This document shows positions 26,539 through 33,663 of a DNA stretch of 56,208 nucleotides, piece after piece. Origin of the DNA: Alphaproteobacteria bacterium (GTDB lineage: Bacteria; Pseudomonadota; Alphaproteobacteria; GCA-2731375); contig JASLMY010000005.1 of the NCBI GenBank assembly GCA_030746295.1, forward strand, positions 1 through 56,208. Direction: 5' to 3'. How positions within the stretch are numbered: position 1 is the stretch's first letter; every line of letters starts with the position of its first letter. Both the position numbers and the translations under genes were made by a program. Under the pieces are notes generated by a model. The model was not told the origin of the DNA, searched no databases, and saw nothing but the letters and a program-made list of their open reading frames with translations.

Positions 26539-26560
26539 TGCCGGCCGCGCTTTGCCGGCA
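26539..26560. terminator. Possible terminator stem-loop after the GMC oxidoreductase gene
   Basis: TGCCGGC (26539-26545) and GCCGGCA (26554-26560) form a perfect 7-bp stem with an 8-base loop, 18 bases beyond the stop. A further GTTGCC...GGCAAC pairing overlaps the outside. There is no T-run, so termination is uncertain. Confidence 0.35.
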
Positions 26561-26600
26561 GGCAACGTCGCCCTGGTGAAACGGGCCGTTTGTTCGGGTC

Positions 26601-26615
26601 TTAAGGCTCGATTAA
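26601..26615. promoter_or_regulatory. Perfect CtrA-type box (TTAA-N7-TTAA)
   Basis: TTAA at 26601-26604, seven bases, and TTAA at 26612-26615, followed by CC. This is the full Caulobacter CtrA recognition pattern, 12 bases before the radical SAM ATG. In this GC-rich DNA the tetramer TTAA is rare; I noticed about nine instances in the whole window. CtrA binding is an inference from the match and from alphaproteobacterial gene content. Confidence 0.55.
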
Positions 26616-26627
26616 CCGAGCTCGCCT

Positions 26628-27731
26628 ATGCTGCCGGGCGGTCAGTCGAGGATCATCGCGCCCGTGCAACCGGTCTATTCCGCCTTCAAGCTTTTCCACT
26701 ATCCCGACCGCCTCGGCGCGCTGGCGCAAGGCGAGATGCCGGCGCCGGTGCACGTCCGCATCAAGCCGACCAACGTCTGTAACCACGCCTGCTACTTCTG
26801 CGCCTATCGCCGCGACGATATGGAGCTGGGTGCCGAGATGCGGACGCGCGATCGGATCTCCCGCGACAAGATGGCCGAGATCGCCGACGACCTCGTTGAG
26901 ATGGGCGTCGAGGCGGTGACTTTCTCGGGCGGCGGCGAGCCGCTGATCTACCCCCATATCGCCGAGACCGTGGAACGCCTGGCGGCGGGCGGCATCCGGA
27001 TCGGCTGCCTCTCGAACGGCGCCATGCTGAAGGGGCGCGTGGCCGAAGCCTTCGCTCGCCACGCCAGTTGGCTCAGGATCTCGATCGACGGCTGGGACGA
27101 CGCCAGCTATGCCGGCTACCGCAACACCAAGGCCGACGCCTTCGAGCGCCTGATCGACAACCTGACCGCCTTCTCCGCCAGCGGCACGGCTTGCGTGCTG
27201 GGCGCCAGCATGATCGTCGACAAGGACAACGCCGGCCACATCGTCGACCTCGGCCGGCGCCTGAAGGCGACGGGCGTCGCCCACCTCAAGGTCTCGCCCT
27301 GCATCCTTTCGAACGAGGGGGCCGAGAGCAACGCCTACCACGCGCCGATCTCGGGCCTGGTCCAGGCCCAGATCGCCGAGGCCCGAAGCGCGCTGGAGGA
27401 CGACCGCTTCCAGATCGTCGACCACTATCACGACCTGGCCGAGACCTTCGAGCGGCCCTACTCGAGCTGCCCCTTCTCACAGCTTCTGACCGTGATCGGC
27501 GCCGACCTCCAGGTCTATACGTGCCAGGACAAGGCCTATACGGAATCGGGTCGGCTGGGCTCGATCGCCGAGCGCCGCTTCCGCGACTTCTGGTATTCGG
27601 CGGAGAACGCGCAGGCCCTCGCCGCCATCGACCCCGGCCGCGACTGCCAGCACCACTGCGTCGCCGAGGCCAAGAACCGGGTCCTGGTCGAGCACCTGAC
27701 CACCCACCCCGAACACCGCGCCTTCGTCTAA
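26628..27731 (+). CDS. Radical SAM protein with C-terminal auxiliary cysteine region
   Basis: 367 aa. The S-adenosylmethionine [4Fe-4S] motif is C-x3-C-x2-C at Cys51, Cys55 and Cys58 (CNHACYFC), followed by FSGGGEP. The C-terminal third has further cysteines (SCPF, YTCQDKAY, DCQHHC) in a SPASM-like arrangement that may bind a second cluster. SPASM proteins often modify peptides or act in cofactor synthesis; no substrate peptide or partner gene is evident nearby. The ATG at 26628 lies just after a perfect CtrA-type box; no clear ribosome binding site is seen and a GTG at about 26664 is an alternative start. Confidence 0.8.
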   Translation: MLPGGQSRIIAPVQPVYSAFKLFHYPDRLGALAQGEMPAPVHVRIKPTNVCNHACYFCAYRRDDMELGAEMRTRDRISRDKMAEIADDLVEMGVEAVTFSGGGEPLIYPHIAETVERLAAGGIRIGCLSNGAMLKGRVAEAFARHASWLRISIDGWDDASYAGYRNTKADAFERLIDNLTAFSASGTACVLGASMIVDKDNAGHIVDLGRRLKATGVAHLKVSPCILSNEGAESNAYHAPISGLVQAQIAEARSALEDDRFQIVDHYHDLAETFERPYSSCPFSQLLTVIGADLQVYTCQDKAYTESGRLGSIAERRFRDFWYSAENAQALAAIDPGRDCQHHCVAEAKNRVLVEHLTTHPEHRAFV

Positions 27732-27874
27732 ACGCACTCCCTGTCACGTCGAGGGACGATCTCGACCTTTGGCGCGCCCTCGCGAGGCGAGATTTCGCAG
27801 TCCGACGATATCCCGGTCTGGACAGCCCGGTCCCGGAAAGGCATTTTGGGGTCGAGGAGCATCGATCGGATTCC

Positions 27875-28564
27875 ATGACCAGTAAGCGTAGTCGTTCGGG
27901 CCGCGCCGCCCACCCCCGGGACGCGGCAACCCTGGTGTTGTTGCGCCAAGTGCGGGGCCGCCCCCGCGTTCTGATGGGCCGGCGCCACAGCGGCCACAAG
28001 TTCATGCCCGACCAGTTCGTCTTTCCGGGCGGCCGGGTCGACCGGGCGGATCACTACGCCCCGCCGGCGACGGAGCTGTCGGCACGGGTCGCCGGCCTCT
28101 TGCAGCGCTCGGCCTCGCCCGGCCGGGCGCGGGCTTTGGCCCTGGCGGCGGTGCGTGAGACCTTCGAGGAGACCGGCCTGATCCTGGGGAAGCCGATGGC
28201 CAAGCCCAAGCGCGTTTCGCCAGCCTGGGCGCCGTTCTACGAGTCCGGCTACGGCCCGGCCCTCGACGGCCTGGAATACGTCACCCGTGCCGTCACGCCG
28301 CCGTTCCGGCCACTGCGTTTCGATGCCCGTTTCTTCCTGGTCGTCGATGCCGAGCTCGACGGCAACCTCGGCGGCAGCGGCGAGTTGCTCGATCTCGACT
28401 GGATTCCGATTCCCGAGGCGAAAGAGCTGCCGATTCCCGCCATCCAAGAGCGCGTTCTGGGCAGCGTCGAGGAATTCCTCGCCGCGCCCGAGACTTGGCG
28501 CCGGCGCCGGACGGTGCCGCGCTATCGCATGCTGCATGGCCGCCGGGTCGTGGAGCACGAATAG
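27875..28564 (+). CDS. Nudix hydrolase, NUDT19-like, copy 1
   Basis: 229 aa. The Nudix box is split: FPGG at residues 50-53 and RETFEETG at 94-101, where the standard motif would allow about 14 residues between glycine and arginine. An insertion of about 27 residues in the box is the mark of the NUDT19/RP2 group, some members of which hydrolyse coenzyme A or acyl-CoA. All acidic metal ligands (R-E-x2-E-E) are kept. The next gene is a tandem paralogue with identical spacing. The ATG at 27875 is preferred; earlier in-frame starts lie within the radical SAM gene. Confidence 0.85.
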   Translation: MTSKRSRSGRAAHPRDAATLVLLRQVRGRPRVLMGRRHSGHKFMPDQFVFPGGRVDRADHYAPPATELSARVAGLLQRSASPGRARALALAAVRETFEETGLILGKPMAKPKRVSPAWAPFYESGYGPALDGLEYVTRAVTPPFRPLRFDARFFLVVDAELDGNLGGSGELLDLDWIPIPEAKELPIPAIQERVLGSVEEFLAAPETWRRRRTVPRYRMLHGRRVVEHE

Positions 28565-28582
28565 GGCCGGGAGCGGACAGGC

Positions 28583-29218
28583 ATGACGACCCAGGCCGCC
28601 CCGTCCCGCCCGGTTCGGCCCCGCGACGCCGCCAGCCTGGTGGTGCTGAGGCAACGGCAGCACGGCACGGCGGAAGTGTTGCTCGGCCGCCGTCATTCCC
28701 GGCATCGTTTCCTGCCCGACGTCTACGTATTTCCGGGCGGCCGTCTCGACCGCCAGGACTATCGGACACCGCTCAGGGCCGCGCTTCGGCCCGAGGTGGC
28801 GGCCCGGCTCGAGCGCCATTGGCCCCGCGGCAAGGCCCAGGGACTCGCTGTCGCCGCCGCCCGCGAGACCTTCGAGGAGACCGGCCTCGCCTTCGGCACC
28901 GTCGACGACGGCCGCCTCGTGCCGCATCTCGAGAGTTTCGACTACATCGCCCGGGCGATCACGCCGCCCGACAGCCCGATCCGCTTCCATGCCCGCTTCT
29001 TCCTCGCCAATGCCGAGGCGGCCCAGGGCCGGCTCAGGGACAGCGCCGAGCTGCAGGACCTGCGATGGGTGACGCTGCCGGAAGCGCTTCGCATGCCGCT
29101 GATCGACGTCACCGAGTTCGTACTACAGGAACTCACGCGCCGCCTCGGCGGCTGGCGCGCGCCCGGCGTTCCGTTCTTCCACTTCCGCCAAGGCGTCGCC
29201 CGCGTCCGATATGAGTGA
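28583..29218 (+). CDS. Nudix hydrolase, NUDT19-like, copy 2
   Basis: 211 aa, tandem paralogue of the preceding gene: FPGG again at 50-53, RETFEETG again at 94-101, and shared flanking segments (PRDAA, LGRRHS, RAITPP, IRFHARFFL). The insertion inside the Nudix box differs in sequence but not length, so duplication is old. It starts 18 bp after copy 1 and its last eight bases overlap the MFS gene, so the three genes are likely one operon. The substrate is presumably a nucleoside diphosphate derivative such as CoA, not confirmed. Confidence 0.87.
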   Translation: MTTQAAPSRPVRPRDAASLVVLRQRQHGTAEVLLGRRHSRHRFLPDVYVFPGGRLDRQDYRTPLRAALRPEVAARLERHWPRGKAQGLAVAAARETFEETGLAFGTVDDGRLVPHLESFDYIARAITPPDSPIRFHARFFLANAEAAQGRLRDSAELQDLRWVTLPEALRMPLIDVTEFVLQELTRRLGGWRAPGVPFFHFRQGVARVRYE

Positions 29219-30377
29219 CGCCGTCGGCGCCGGGGCACGACGCCGGATCCTGACGGCGATCGTCGTCTGCATGGCGGTCTACGGCATCACGCTCGGCATG
29301 ACGGCACCGCTGTTGTCGCTGATCCTGGAGGCGCGCGGCACCGAGCGCACGCTCATCGGGCTCAACGCGGCGATGCCGGCGCTGGCGATGCTGCTGGTCT
29401 CGCCGCTGATCCCCCGCCTCGTCGGCGGCATCGGCTTCCGGCCGTTCCTCTTCGGTTGCCTCGCCATCGAGCTTGCGACATTTCTGGCGCTGCCGGTCTT
29501 CGACCACCTCTACGCCTGGTTCGCCATCCGCTTCGTCATGGGTGCCTCCGGTGGCGGCCTCTTCATCGTCGCCGAGACCTGGATCAACCAGATCGCCGAC
29601 GACAAGAACCGGGGCCGGATCATGGGACTCTACGTCACCGTGCTCGCGGGCGGCTTCGCCGCCGGGCCGCTGATACTGGTGGTCACCGGCACCGCCGGCT
29701 GGACGCCGTTTCTGGTCGGCGCCGGCTTCATTGCCGCCGCCATGCTGCCGCTGACCCGGACCGGCGCCGACGCGCCGGTGCTGGAGGGCCGGGCCAGCTT
29801 CTCGATCCTGCGCTTCATCGCCATCGCCCCGACGCTGGCAGGTGCCGTGCTGGTCTTCGCCTTCGTCGAGACCACGCTCTTCGCCCTAATGCCGGTGTTC
29901 GCGGTCCGCAGCGGTGCCGCCGAGGCCACGGCGGCGATCATGCTGGCGGTGCTGACCGTCGGCAACGTCGCCGCCCAACTGCCGATCGGGTGGGCCGCCG
30001 ACCGCTGGGATCGCTACGGCGTCATGATCGCCTGCGCCGCCGCCGGCCTCGCCGGCGCCCTTCTGCTGCCGCTGCTGATCGGCACCGGGGCCGCGCTCTG
30101 GCTGATGCTGCTCGTCTGGGGCGGCCTCTTGCCGGGGATCTACACGGTGGCGATGGCGATCCTGGGGCAGCGCTTCCGGGGTGACGATCTGATCACCGCG
30201 AATGCCGCCTTCGGCGTCCTCTGGGGCGTCGGCAGCCTGGCCGGACCGGCGCTCGGCGGCGCCGCCATGGACCTGTGGGACCCGCACGGGCTGCCGGCGA
30301 CGCTGGCCGTCGCCTCGGCGCTCTTTCTCGTCGTTGCCCTGGTTCGCCATGCCGGCCGCGGGCGGCGGGGCTATTGA
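29211..30377 (+). CDS. Major facilitator superfamily transporter (YcaD-like)
   Basis: 388 aa, strongly hydrophobic, with about twelve predicted membrane segments in two halves. The segment FVMGASGGGLFIVAETWIN followed by NRGRIMGLYVTVLAGGFAAG matches the YcaD-type sugar-transporter-like MFS group, whose substrates are poorly known. The start overlaps the Nudix copy 2 stop by eight bases. The rpmG promoter begins inside the stop codon region of this gene, so readthrough into rpmG is possible. Confidence 0.87.
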   Translation: MSDAVGAGARRRILTAIVVCMAVYGITLGMTAPLLSLILEARGTERTLIGLNAAMPALAMLLVSPLIPRLVGGIGFRPFLFGCLAIELATFLALPVFDHLYAWFAIRFVMGASGGGLFIVAETWINQIADDKNRGRIMGLYVTVLAGGFAAGPLILVVTGTAGWTPFLVGAGFIAAAMLPLTRTGADAPVLEGRASFSILRFIAIAPTLAGAVLVFAFVETTLFALMPVFAVRSGAAEATAAIMLAVLTVGNVAAQLPIGWAADRWDRYGVMIACAAAGLAGALLLPLLIGTGAALWLMLLVWGGLLPGIYTVAMAILGQRFRGDDLITANAAFGVLWGVGSLAGPALGGAAMDLWDPHGLPATLAVASALFLVVALVRHAGRGRRGY

Positions 30378-30401
30378 CAGGGCCGTCTCCGGGCTTATCT
30401 T
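30374..30401 (+). promoter_or_regulatory. Predicted sigma-70-type promoter for rpmG
   Basis: A consensus TTGACA at 30374-30379, a 16-bp spacer, and TATCTT at 30396-30401, placed 42 bases before the rpmG ATG. The -35 hexamer overlaps the stop codon of the upstream MFS gene. A strong, separate promoter fits a ribosomal protein gene. Confidence 0.65.
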
Positions 30402-30443
30402 TGCCGGCAGGATCTAGGATCAGCAGCGTTCGGAGGTGCCGCC

Positions 30444-30611
30444 ATGGCGAAGCCAGCGACCATGAAGATCAAGCTCGTCAGCACGGCGGGCACCGGCTAC
30501 TACTACGTCACCAAGAAGAACCCCCGCAAGCAGACGGAAAAGATCGCCATGCGCAAGTACGATCCCGTCGCGCGCAAGCACGTGGAGTTCAAGGAAGGCA
30601 AGATCAAGTAG
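30444..30611 (+). CDS. rpmG: 50S ribosomal protein L33
   Basis: 55 aa, the standard length for bacterial L33. The sequence [20 protein letters not shown] and the basic remainder ([27 protein letters not shown]) are canonical. It lacks the zinc-binding cysteines of the C+ form, which is normal for Proteobacteria. Start ATG at 30444 has CGGAGGT upstream. Its own promoter and a strong terminator make it a single-gene unit. In many Alphaproteobacteria rpmG sits next to divK-pleD; here pleD is absent and a lipoprotein gene lies in between. Confidence 0.97.
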   Translation: MAKPATMKIKLVSTAGTGYYYVTKKNPRKQTEKIAMRKYDPVARKHVEFKEGKIK

Positions 30612-30642
30612 GCCGACCGACCGCGGCACGGCAAGCAACAAC

Positions 30643-30678
30643 GAGGCCCGGCGCATTGCGCCGGGCCTCTGTCGTTTT
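30643..30678 (+). terminator. Rho-independent terminator after rpmG
   Basis: A perfect 12-bp stem, GAGGCCCGGCGC (30643-30654) with GCGCCGGGCCTC (30658-30669), a three-base ATT loop, and the T-rich tail TGTCGTTTT. It is the clearest intrinsic terminator in the window. Confidence 0.9.
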
Positions 30679-30722
30679 CGTATCGGTGACGCGCCCCGAG
30701 CGGGGCGACGACCGCCAGCCTG

Positions 30723-31088
30723 TTAGAGCTTGTAGGCCACGTCGTAGCTGGCCTTGCACATCGAGTGGCCGTGGCTGTGATCGCGCTTGATCGACATCGA
30801 GATCTTGCTGTCGTCGATCGGCTGGATCTCACGGCCCTTGGCGGCGGCCAACTGCTCCGCCACCTTGTGGATCGATTCCCGGCAGATGGCGATAACCTCT
30901 TCCATCTCGGTAACCCACTGATAGCGCGTGTGGCTGAGGTTGAGCTCGAAGCCGTCGGCATTGTAGTTGGCGAGCACGCGCTCGGGCGCGCATCCACCGG
31001 TCCTATCGAGTTGGTCGCAGACAGGCGGCAGTGGCGAGCAGGCCGCAAAAATCAGCAGCGGCACCGCCAAAAGGCAAATTCTAAGCAC
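30723..31088 (-). CDS. Small predicted lipoprotein, unknown function
   Basis: 121 aa starting at GTG 31088, which has an excellent AAGGAGG ribosome binding site; earlier in-frame starts lack one. The N terminus MLRICLLAVPLLIFAACSP is a short signal with a lipobox-like ending at Cys17 (position -3 is Phe, so processing is not certain). The remainder is soluble with five further cysteines and a His-rich stretch (RDHSHGHSMCKASYD), perhaps structural disulfides or metal binding. I do not recognise the family. It lies between rpmG and divK on the divK strand. Confidence 0.75.
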   Translation of the reverse strand: MLRICLLAVPLLIFAACSPLPPVCDQLDRTGGCAPERVLANYNADGFELNLSHTRYQWVTEMEEVIAICRESIHKVAEQLAAAKGREIQPIDDSKISMSIKRDHSHGHSMCKASYDVAYKL

Positions 31089-31226
31089 GAGACCCTCCTT
31101 GCACTCACGCTGTAATCTCGAATCACGCCTCAATCTGCCTCAGATCGGCGCAAATGTCACAAACGGTTTTCGCGCTTTCTTTGCCGGCACCCACCGTCCA
31201 CGGCCGAATTCGACCGCATACGGCAT

Positions 31227-31589
31227 TCAGCCGAGAAAGTGCTCCACCGTCTCCAGGAAATGGCGCACCGAGATCGGTTTTGCCAGATAGGCCTCGCAGC
31301 CGCCTTCCCTGATCTTCTCCTCATCGCCCTTCATCGCGAAGGCGGTGACGGCAATTACCGGGATCGAGCGCAGGTTGTCGTCCTCCTTGATCCACTTGGT
31401 GACCTCGAGGCCCGATATCTCCGGCAGTTGAATGTCCATCAGGATCAGGTCGGGCTTGTGCTCGCGGGCGATCGACAAGGCCTCCATGCCGTCGCTGGTC
31501 TGCAGCGTCTGATAGCCATGCGCCTCCAACACGTCGTTGAAGAGCTTCATGTTGAGCTCGTTGTCCTCGACGATCAGTACCGTCTTCAT
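31227..31589 (-). CDS. divK: Single-domain response regulator DivK
   Basis: 120 aa receiver domain only. Acidic pocket ED (residues 8-9), phospho-acceptor Asp52 in [13 protein letters not shown], conserved Thr in [13 protein letters not shown] and Lys in YLAKPIS. It is nearly a textbook DivK, which in Caulobacter controls the CtrA cell-cycle pathway through DivJ, PleC and DivL. The ATG at 31589 has GGAAGGA upstream. It is divergent from DUF3572, as is usual, and the spacer holds two CtrA-like boxes. PleD, the usual partner gene, is not adjacent. Confidence 0.93.
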   Translation of the reverse strand: MKTVLIVEDNELNMKLFNDVLEAHGYQTLQTSDGMEALSIAREHKPDLILMDIQLPEISGLEVTKWIKEDDNLRSIPVIAVTAFAMKGDEEKIREGGCEAYLAKPISVRHFLETVEHFLG

Positions 31590-31740
31590 ACGGGCGTTCC
31601 TTCCGCCTACACTGCTTTCCGTCGCCACCCGGCGGGGGGTTCCGGCGACCCGGGAAGGTGTCGTTGCGCAGACGCCAAGCGCATGCCCGAGGTTGCCGCT
31701 ACGTTGTCGGGACCAAAATGGTTCGAGATTCTATACATGG

Positions 31741-31778
31741 TTAATGATTTTTTACTACGTGGTTTACCAAAACGTTAC
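31741..31778. promoter_or_regulatory. Two tandem CtrA-like boxes between divK and DUF3572
   Basis: TTAA-N7-TTAC at 31741-31755 and TTAC-N7-TTAC at 31764-31778. Each keeps the seven-base spacing of the TTAA-N7-TTAA consensus, with one and two mismatches respectively. The second ends one base before the DUF3572 ATG. A GATTC (GANTC, the CcrM methylation target) is at 31727-31731. Position and spacing suggest cell-cycle control of divK and/or DUF3572; binding is not shown. Confidence 0.45.
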
Positions 31779-31779
31779 G

Positions 31780-32052
31780 ATGGACGCTGACTACGCCACC
31801 ATTGTCGCCCTCGGGGCGTTGGAGCACATTGCCGCCGACGACGACCTCCTGCGTCGTTTCATGGCCGAGACCGGGGTCGAGCCGACGACGCTCAGCGAGG
31901 CAGCGGCCGAGCCGGCCTTTCTCGCCGGGGTCCTGGACTTTCTACTCTCGGACGAGCCGGCCCTCCTGGCCTATTGCGAGGCCGCCTCGCTGGCGCCCGA
32001 ATTGCCGATGCGGGCCCGGCGCGCCCTACCCGGAAGCCCGATGGAGGACTAG
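31780..32052 (+). CDS. DUF3572 family protein
   Basis: 90 aa, matching the whole DUF3572 family length: ALGALEHIAADDDLLRRFMAETG and GVLDFLLSDEPALLAYCEA. The family is confined largely to Alphaproteobacteria, is of unknown function, and typically sits opposite divK and near dinB. The ATG at 31780 is the only start that gives the family N terminus; longer in-frame starts lie in the divergent promoter region. Tandem CtrA-like boxes lie immediately upstream. GGAGG for the following gene lies inside its last codons. Confidence 0.88.
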   Translation: MDADYATIVALGALEHIAADDDLLRRFMAETGVEPTTLSEAAAEPAFLAGVLDFLLSDEPALLAYCEAASLAPELPMRARRALPGSPMED

Positions 32053-32055
32053 CCG

Positions 32056-32733
32056 ATGACGCAATCCGGCGACCAGGTTCACGACGAGGTCAGGCGCCAG
32101 ATCGGGGCGCTCTCGCTCAATCCCGATCGGCCACTCGTGGTCTCCGACGCGGACGAGGTCCTGCTGCAATTCGTCCGGGCGCTCGAAGCCTATTTGGAAG
32201 AGCTCGGCCTCTATCTCGATCTCAAGTCCTTCGCGCTGACCGGTAACATCAAGCACGGACGGAGCCACGTCCCGCTCGAGGGCAGCGAGGTCAAGAGCTT
32301 GCTCGGCGACTTCTTCGAGCATCGGGTCGAGACGGTCGAGCCGGTGGCGGGCGCCGCCGAGGCCCTGGAGGCCCTGACCGAAAGAGCCCAGATCATCGTC
32401 CTCTCCAACGTCCCCTTCGGCCGCGTCGACGCCCGGCGGCGCGGCCTCCGGCGTCACGGTATGGACTATCCGGTCGTCGCCAACGCCGGACCCAAGGGCG
32501 GCGCCCTCCAGTTGCTGGCCGAGATCGTGACTGCGCCGGTGTTCTTTCTCGACGACATCCCGGGCAACATCGCCTCGGTGGCGGCGCGGGTGGAACGCGT
32601 TACGCGGATGCATTTCGTCGCCGACCCGCGCTTGGCGCGACTACTGGAACCGGCGGAAGACTGTCACGTGCGCCTCGACACTTGGCCGGCGGCGCGCGCC
32701 TTCATCGAGGCGCAGCTCGCCGAATTCGATTGA
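32056..32733 (+). CDS. HAD-superfamily-like hydrolase, substrate unknown
   Basis: 225 aa. HAD-type motifs are recognisable: motif I as VVSDADEVLL (Asp-x-Asp, with the second Asp in place), motif II as VLSNVPFG, a lysine in GPKGGAL and motif IV as FLDDIPGN. The N-terminal 25 residues are an extension and the cap is small. It follows DUF3572 by three bases and is followed by a ROK kinase 12 bp later, so the three plus dinB are probably co-transcribed. It is not of the sucrose-phosphate-phosphatase class, which has a different motif context. Confidence 0.75.
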   Translation: MTQSGDQVHDEVRRQIGALSLNPDRPLVVSDADEVLLQFVRALEAYLEELGLYLDLKSFALTGNIKHGRSHVPLEGSEVKSLLGDFFEHRVETVEPVAGAAEALEALTERAQIIVLSNVPFGRVDARRRGLRRHGMDYPVVANAGPKGGALQLLAEIVTAPVFFLDDIPGNIASVAARVERVTRMHFVADPRLARLLEPAEDCHVRLDTWPAARAFIEAQLAEFD

Positions 32734-32745
32734 GGTGCCGGGGGC

Positions 32746-33663
32746 ATGCGGATCGGGATCGACCTCGGCGGGACCAAGATCGAAGCCGTTGCCATGGGCG
32801 AGAACGGCCGCATCCTGGCCCGCCAGCGGGTCGAGACGCCGCAGGGTGACTACCAAGCAACCCTCGGAGCGACGGCGGAGATCGCGGCCCGGGTCGAGGC
32901 CGAGGCCGGCGCCGGCAACGAACCTGCCAGCGTCGGCGTCGCCGTTCCAGGCGCGATCTCGCCCGCGACCGGCGTGGTCAAGAACGCCAATTCCACCTGC
33001 CTGATCGGCCAGGCCTTCGACGCCGACCTGGCGCGCCGGCTGGGCCGCCCGGTGCGGATGGCGAACGACGCCAACTGCTTCGCCCTCTCCGAGGCCACGG
33101 ACGGCGCCGCCCGGGGGGCGGCCTCGGTCTTCGGCGTGATCCTCGGCACCGGCGTCGGCGGCGGCCTGGTGATCGACGGCAAGCTGCACGAGGGCGCCAA
33201 CCTGATCGCCGGCGAATGGGGCCACAACCCGTTGCCCTGGCCGGACAGATCCGAGCTGCCGGGGCGGCCCTGCTATTGCGGCAAGCGCGGTTGCATCGAG
33301 ACCTTCTTGTCCGGACCTGGGCTTCGAGCAGAGCATCGGGACGCGACCGGCCACGAGCTGACGCCGCGGGAGATCCTCGAGCTGTCGATGGACGGCGACG
33401 CCGCCGCAGAAGCGACCCTGGCGCGCTACGAGCAGCGCCTCGCCAAGGCGCTCGCCGCTGTCGTCAACGTCGTCGACCCGGAGGTCGTGGTGCTGGGCGG
33501 CGGGCTCTCCAACATCGACCGCCTGTATCGGAACGTGACCGCGCTCTGGGGCGCCTTTGTCTTTTCCGACGAGGTCGCGACCCGGCTGGTCAAGGCCGAG
33601 CACGGCGATTCGAGCGGTGTGCGGGGCGCGGCCTGGCTCTGGCCCGAGGACCGCGCGCCATGA
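32746..33663 (+). CDS. ROK-family sugar kinase (fructokinase/NagK-like)
   Basis: 305 aa. ATP-binding DLGGTKIEAVA at the N terminus, VAVPGAISPATG, NDANCFALSEA, GTGVGGGLV, and the ROK zinc site GEWGHNPLPW with CYCGKRGCIETFLSG. The PLPW and ETFLSG forms match Mak/NagK-type kinases (fructose, mannose or N-acetylglucosamine). The catalytic Asp of NDAN is kept. The start has GAGG upstream. Its stop overlaps the dinB start by four bases (ATGA). Confidence 0.88.
   Translation: MRIGIDLGGTKIEAVAMGENGRILARQRVETPQGDYQATLGATAEIAARVEAEAGAGNEPASVGVAVPGAISPATGVVKNANSTCLIGQAFDADLARRLGRPVRMANDANCFALSEATDGAARGAASVFGVILGTGVGGGLVIDGKLHEGANLIAGEWGHNPLPWPDRSELPGRPCYCGKRGCIETFLSGPGLRAEHRDATGHELTPREILELSMDGDAAAEATLARYEQRLAKALAAVVNVVDPEVVVLGGGLSNIDRLYRNVTALWGAFVFSDEVATRLVKAEHGDSSGVRGAAWLWPEDRAP

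Noticed and set aside
32056..32733. HAD-like protein as the missing sucrose-phosphate phosphatase of the sugar module
   Set aside because: It is 8 kb away in a core DUF3572-dinB run, and its motif context is not that of the sucrose-phosphate-phosphatase group.
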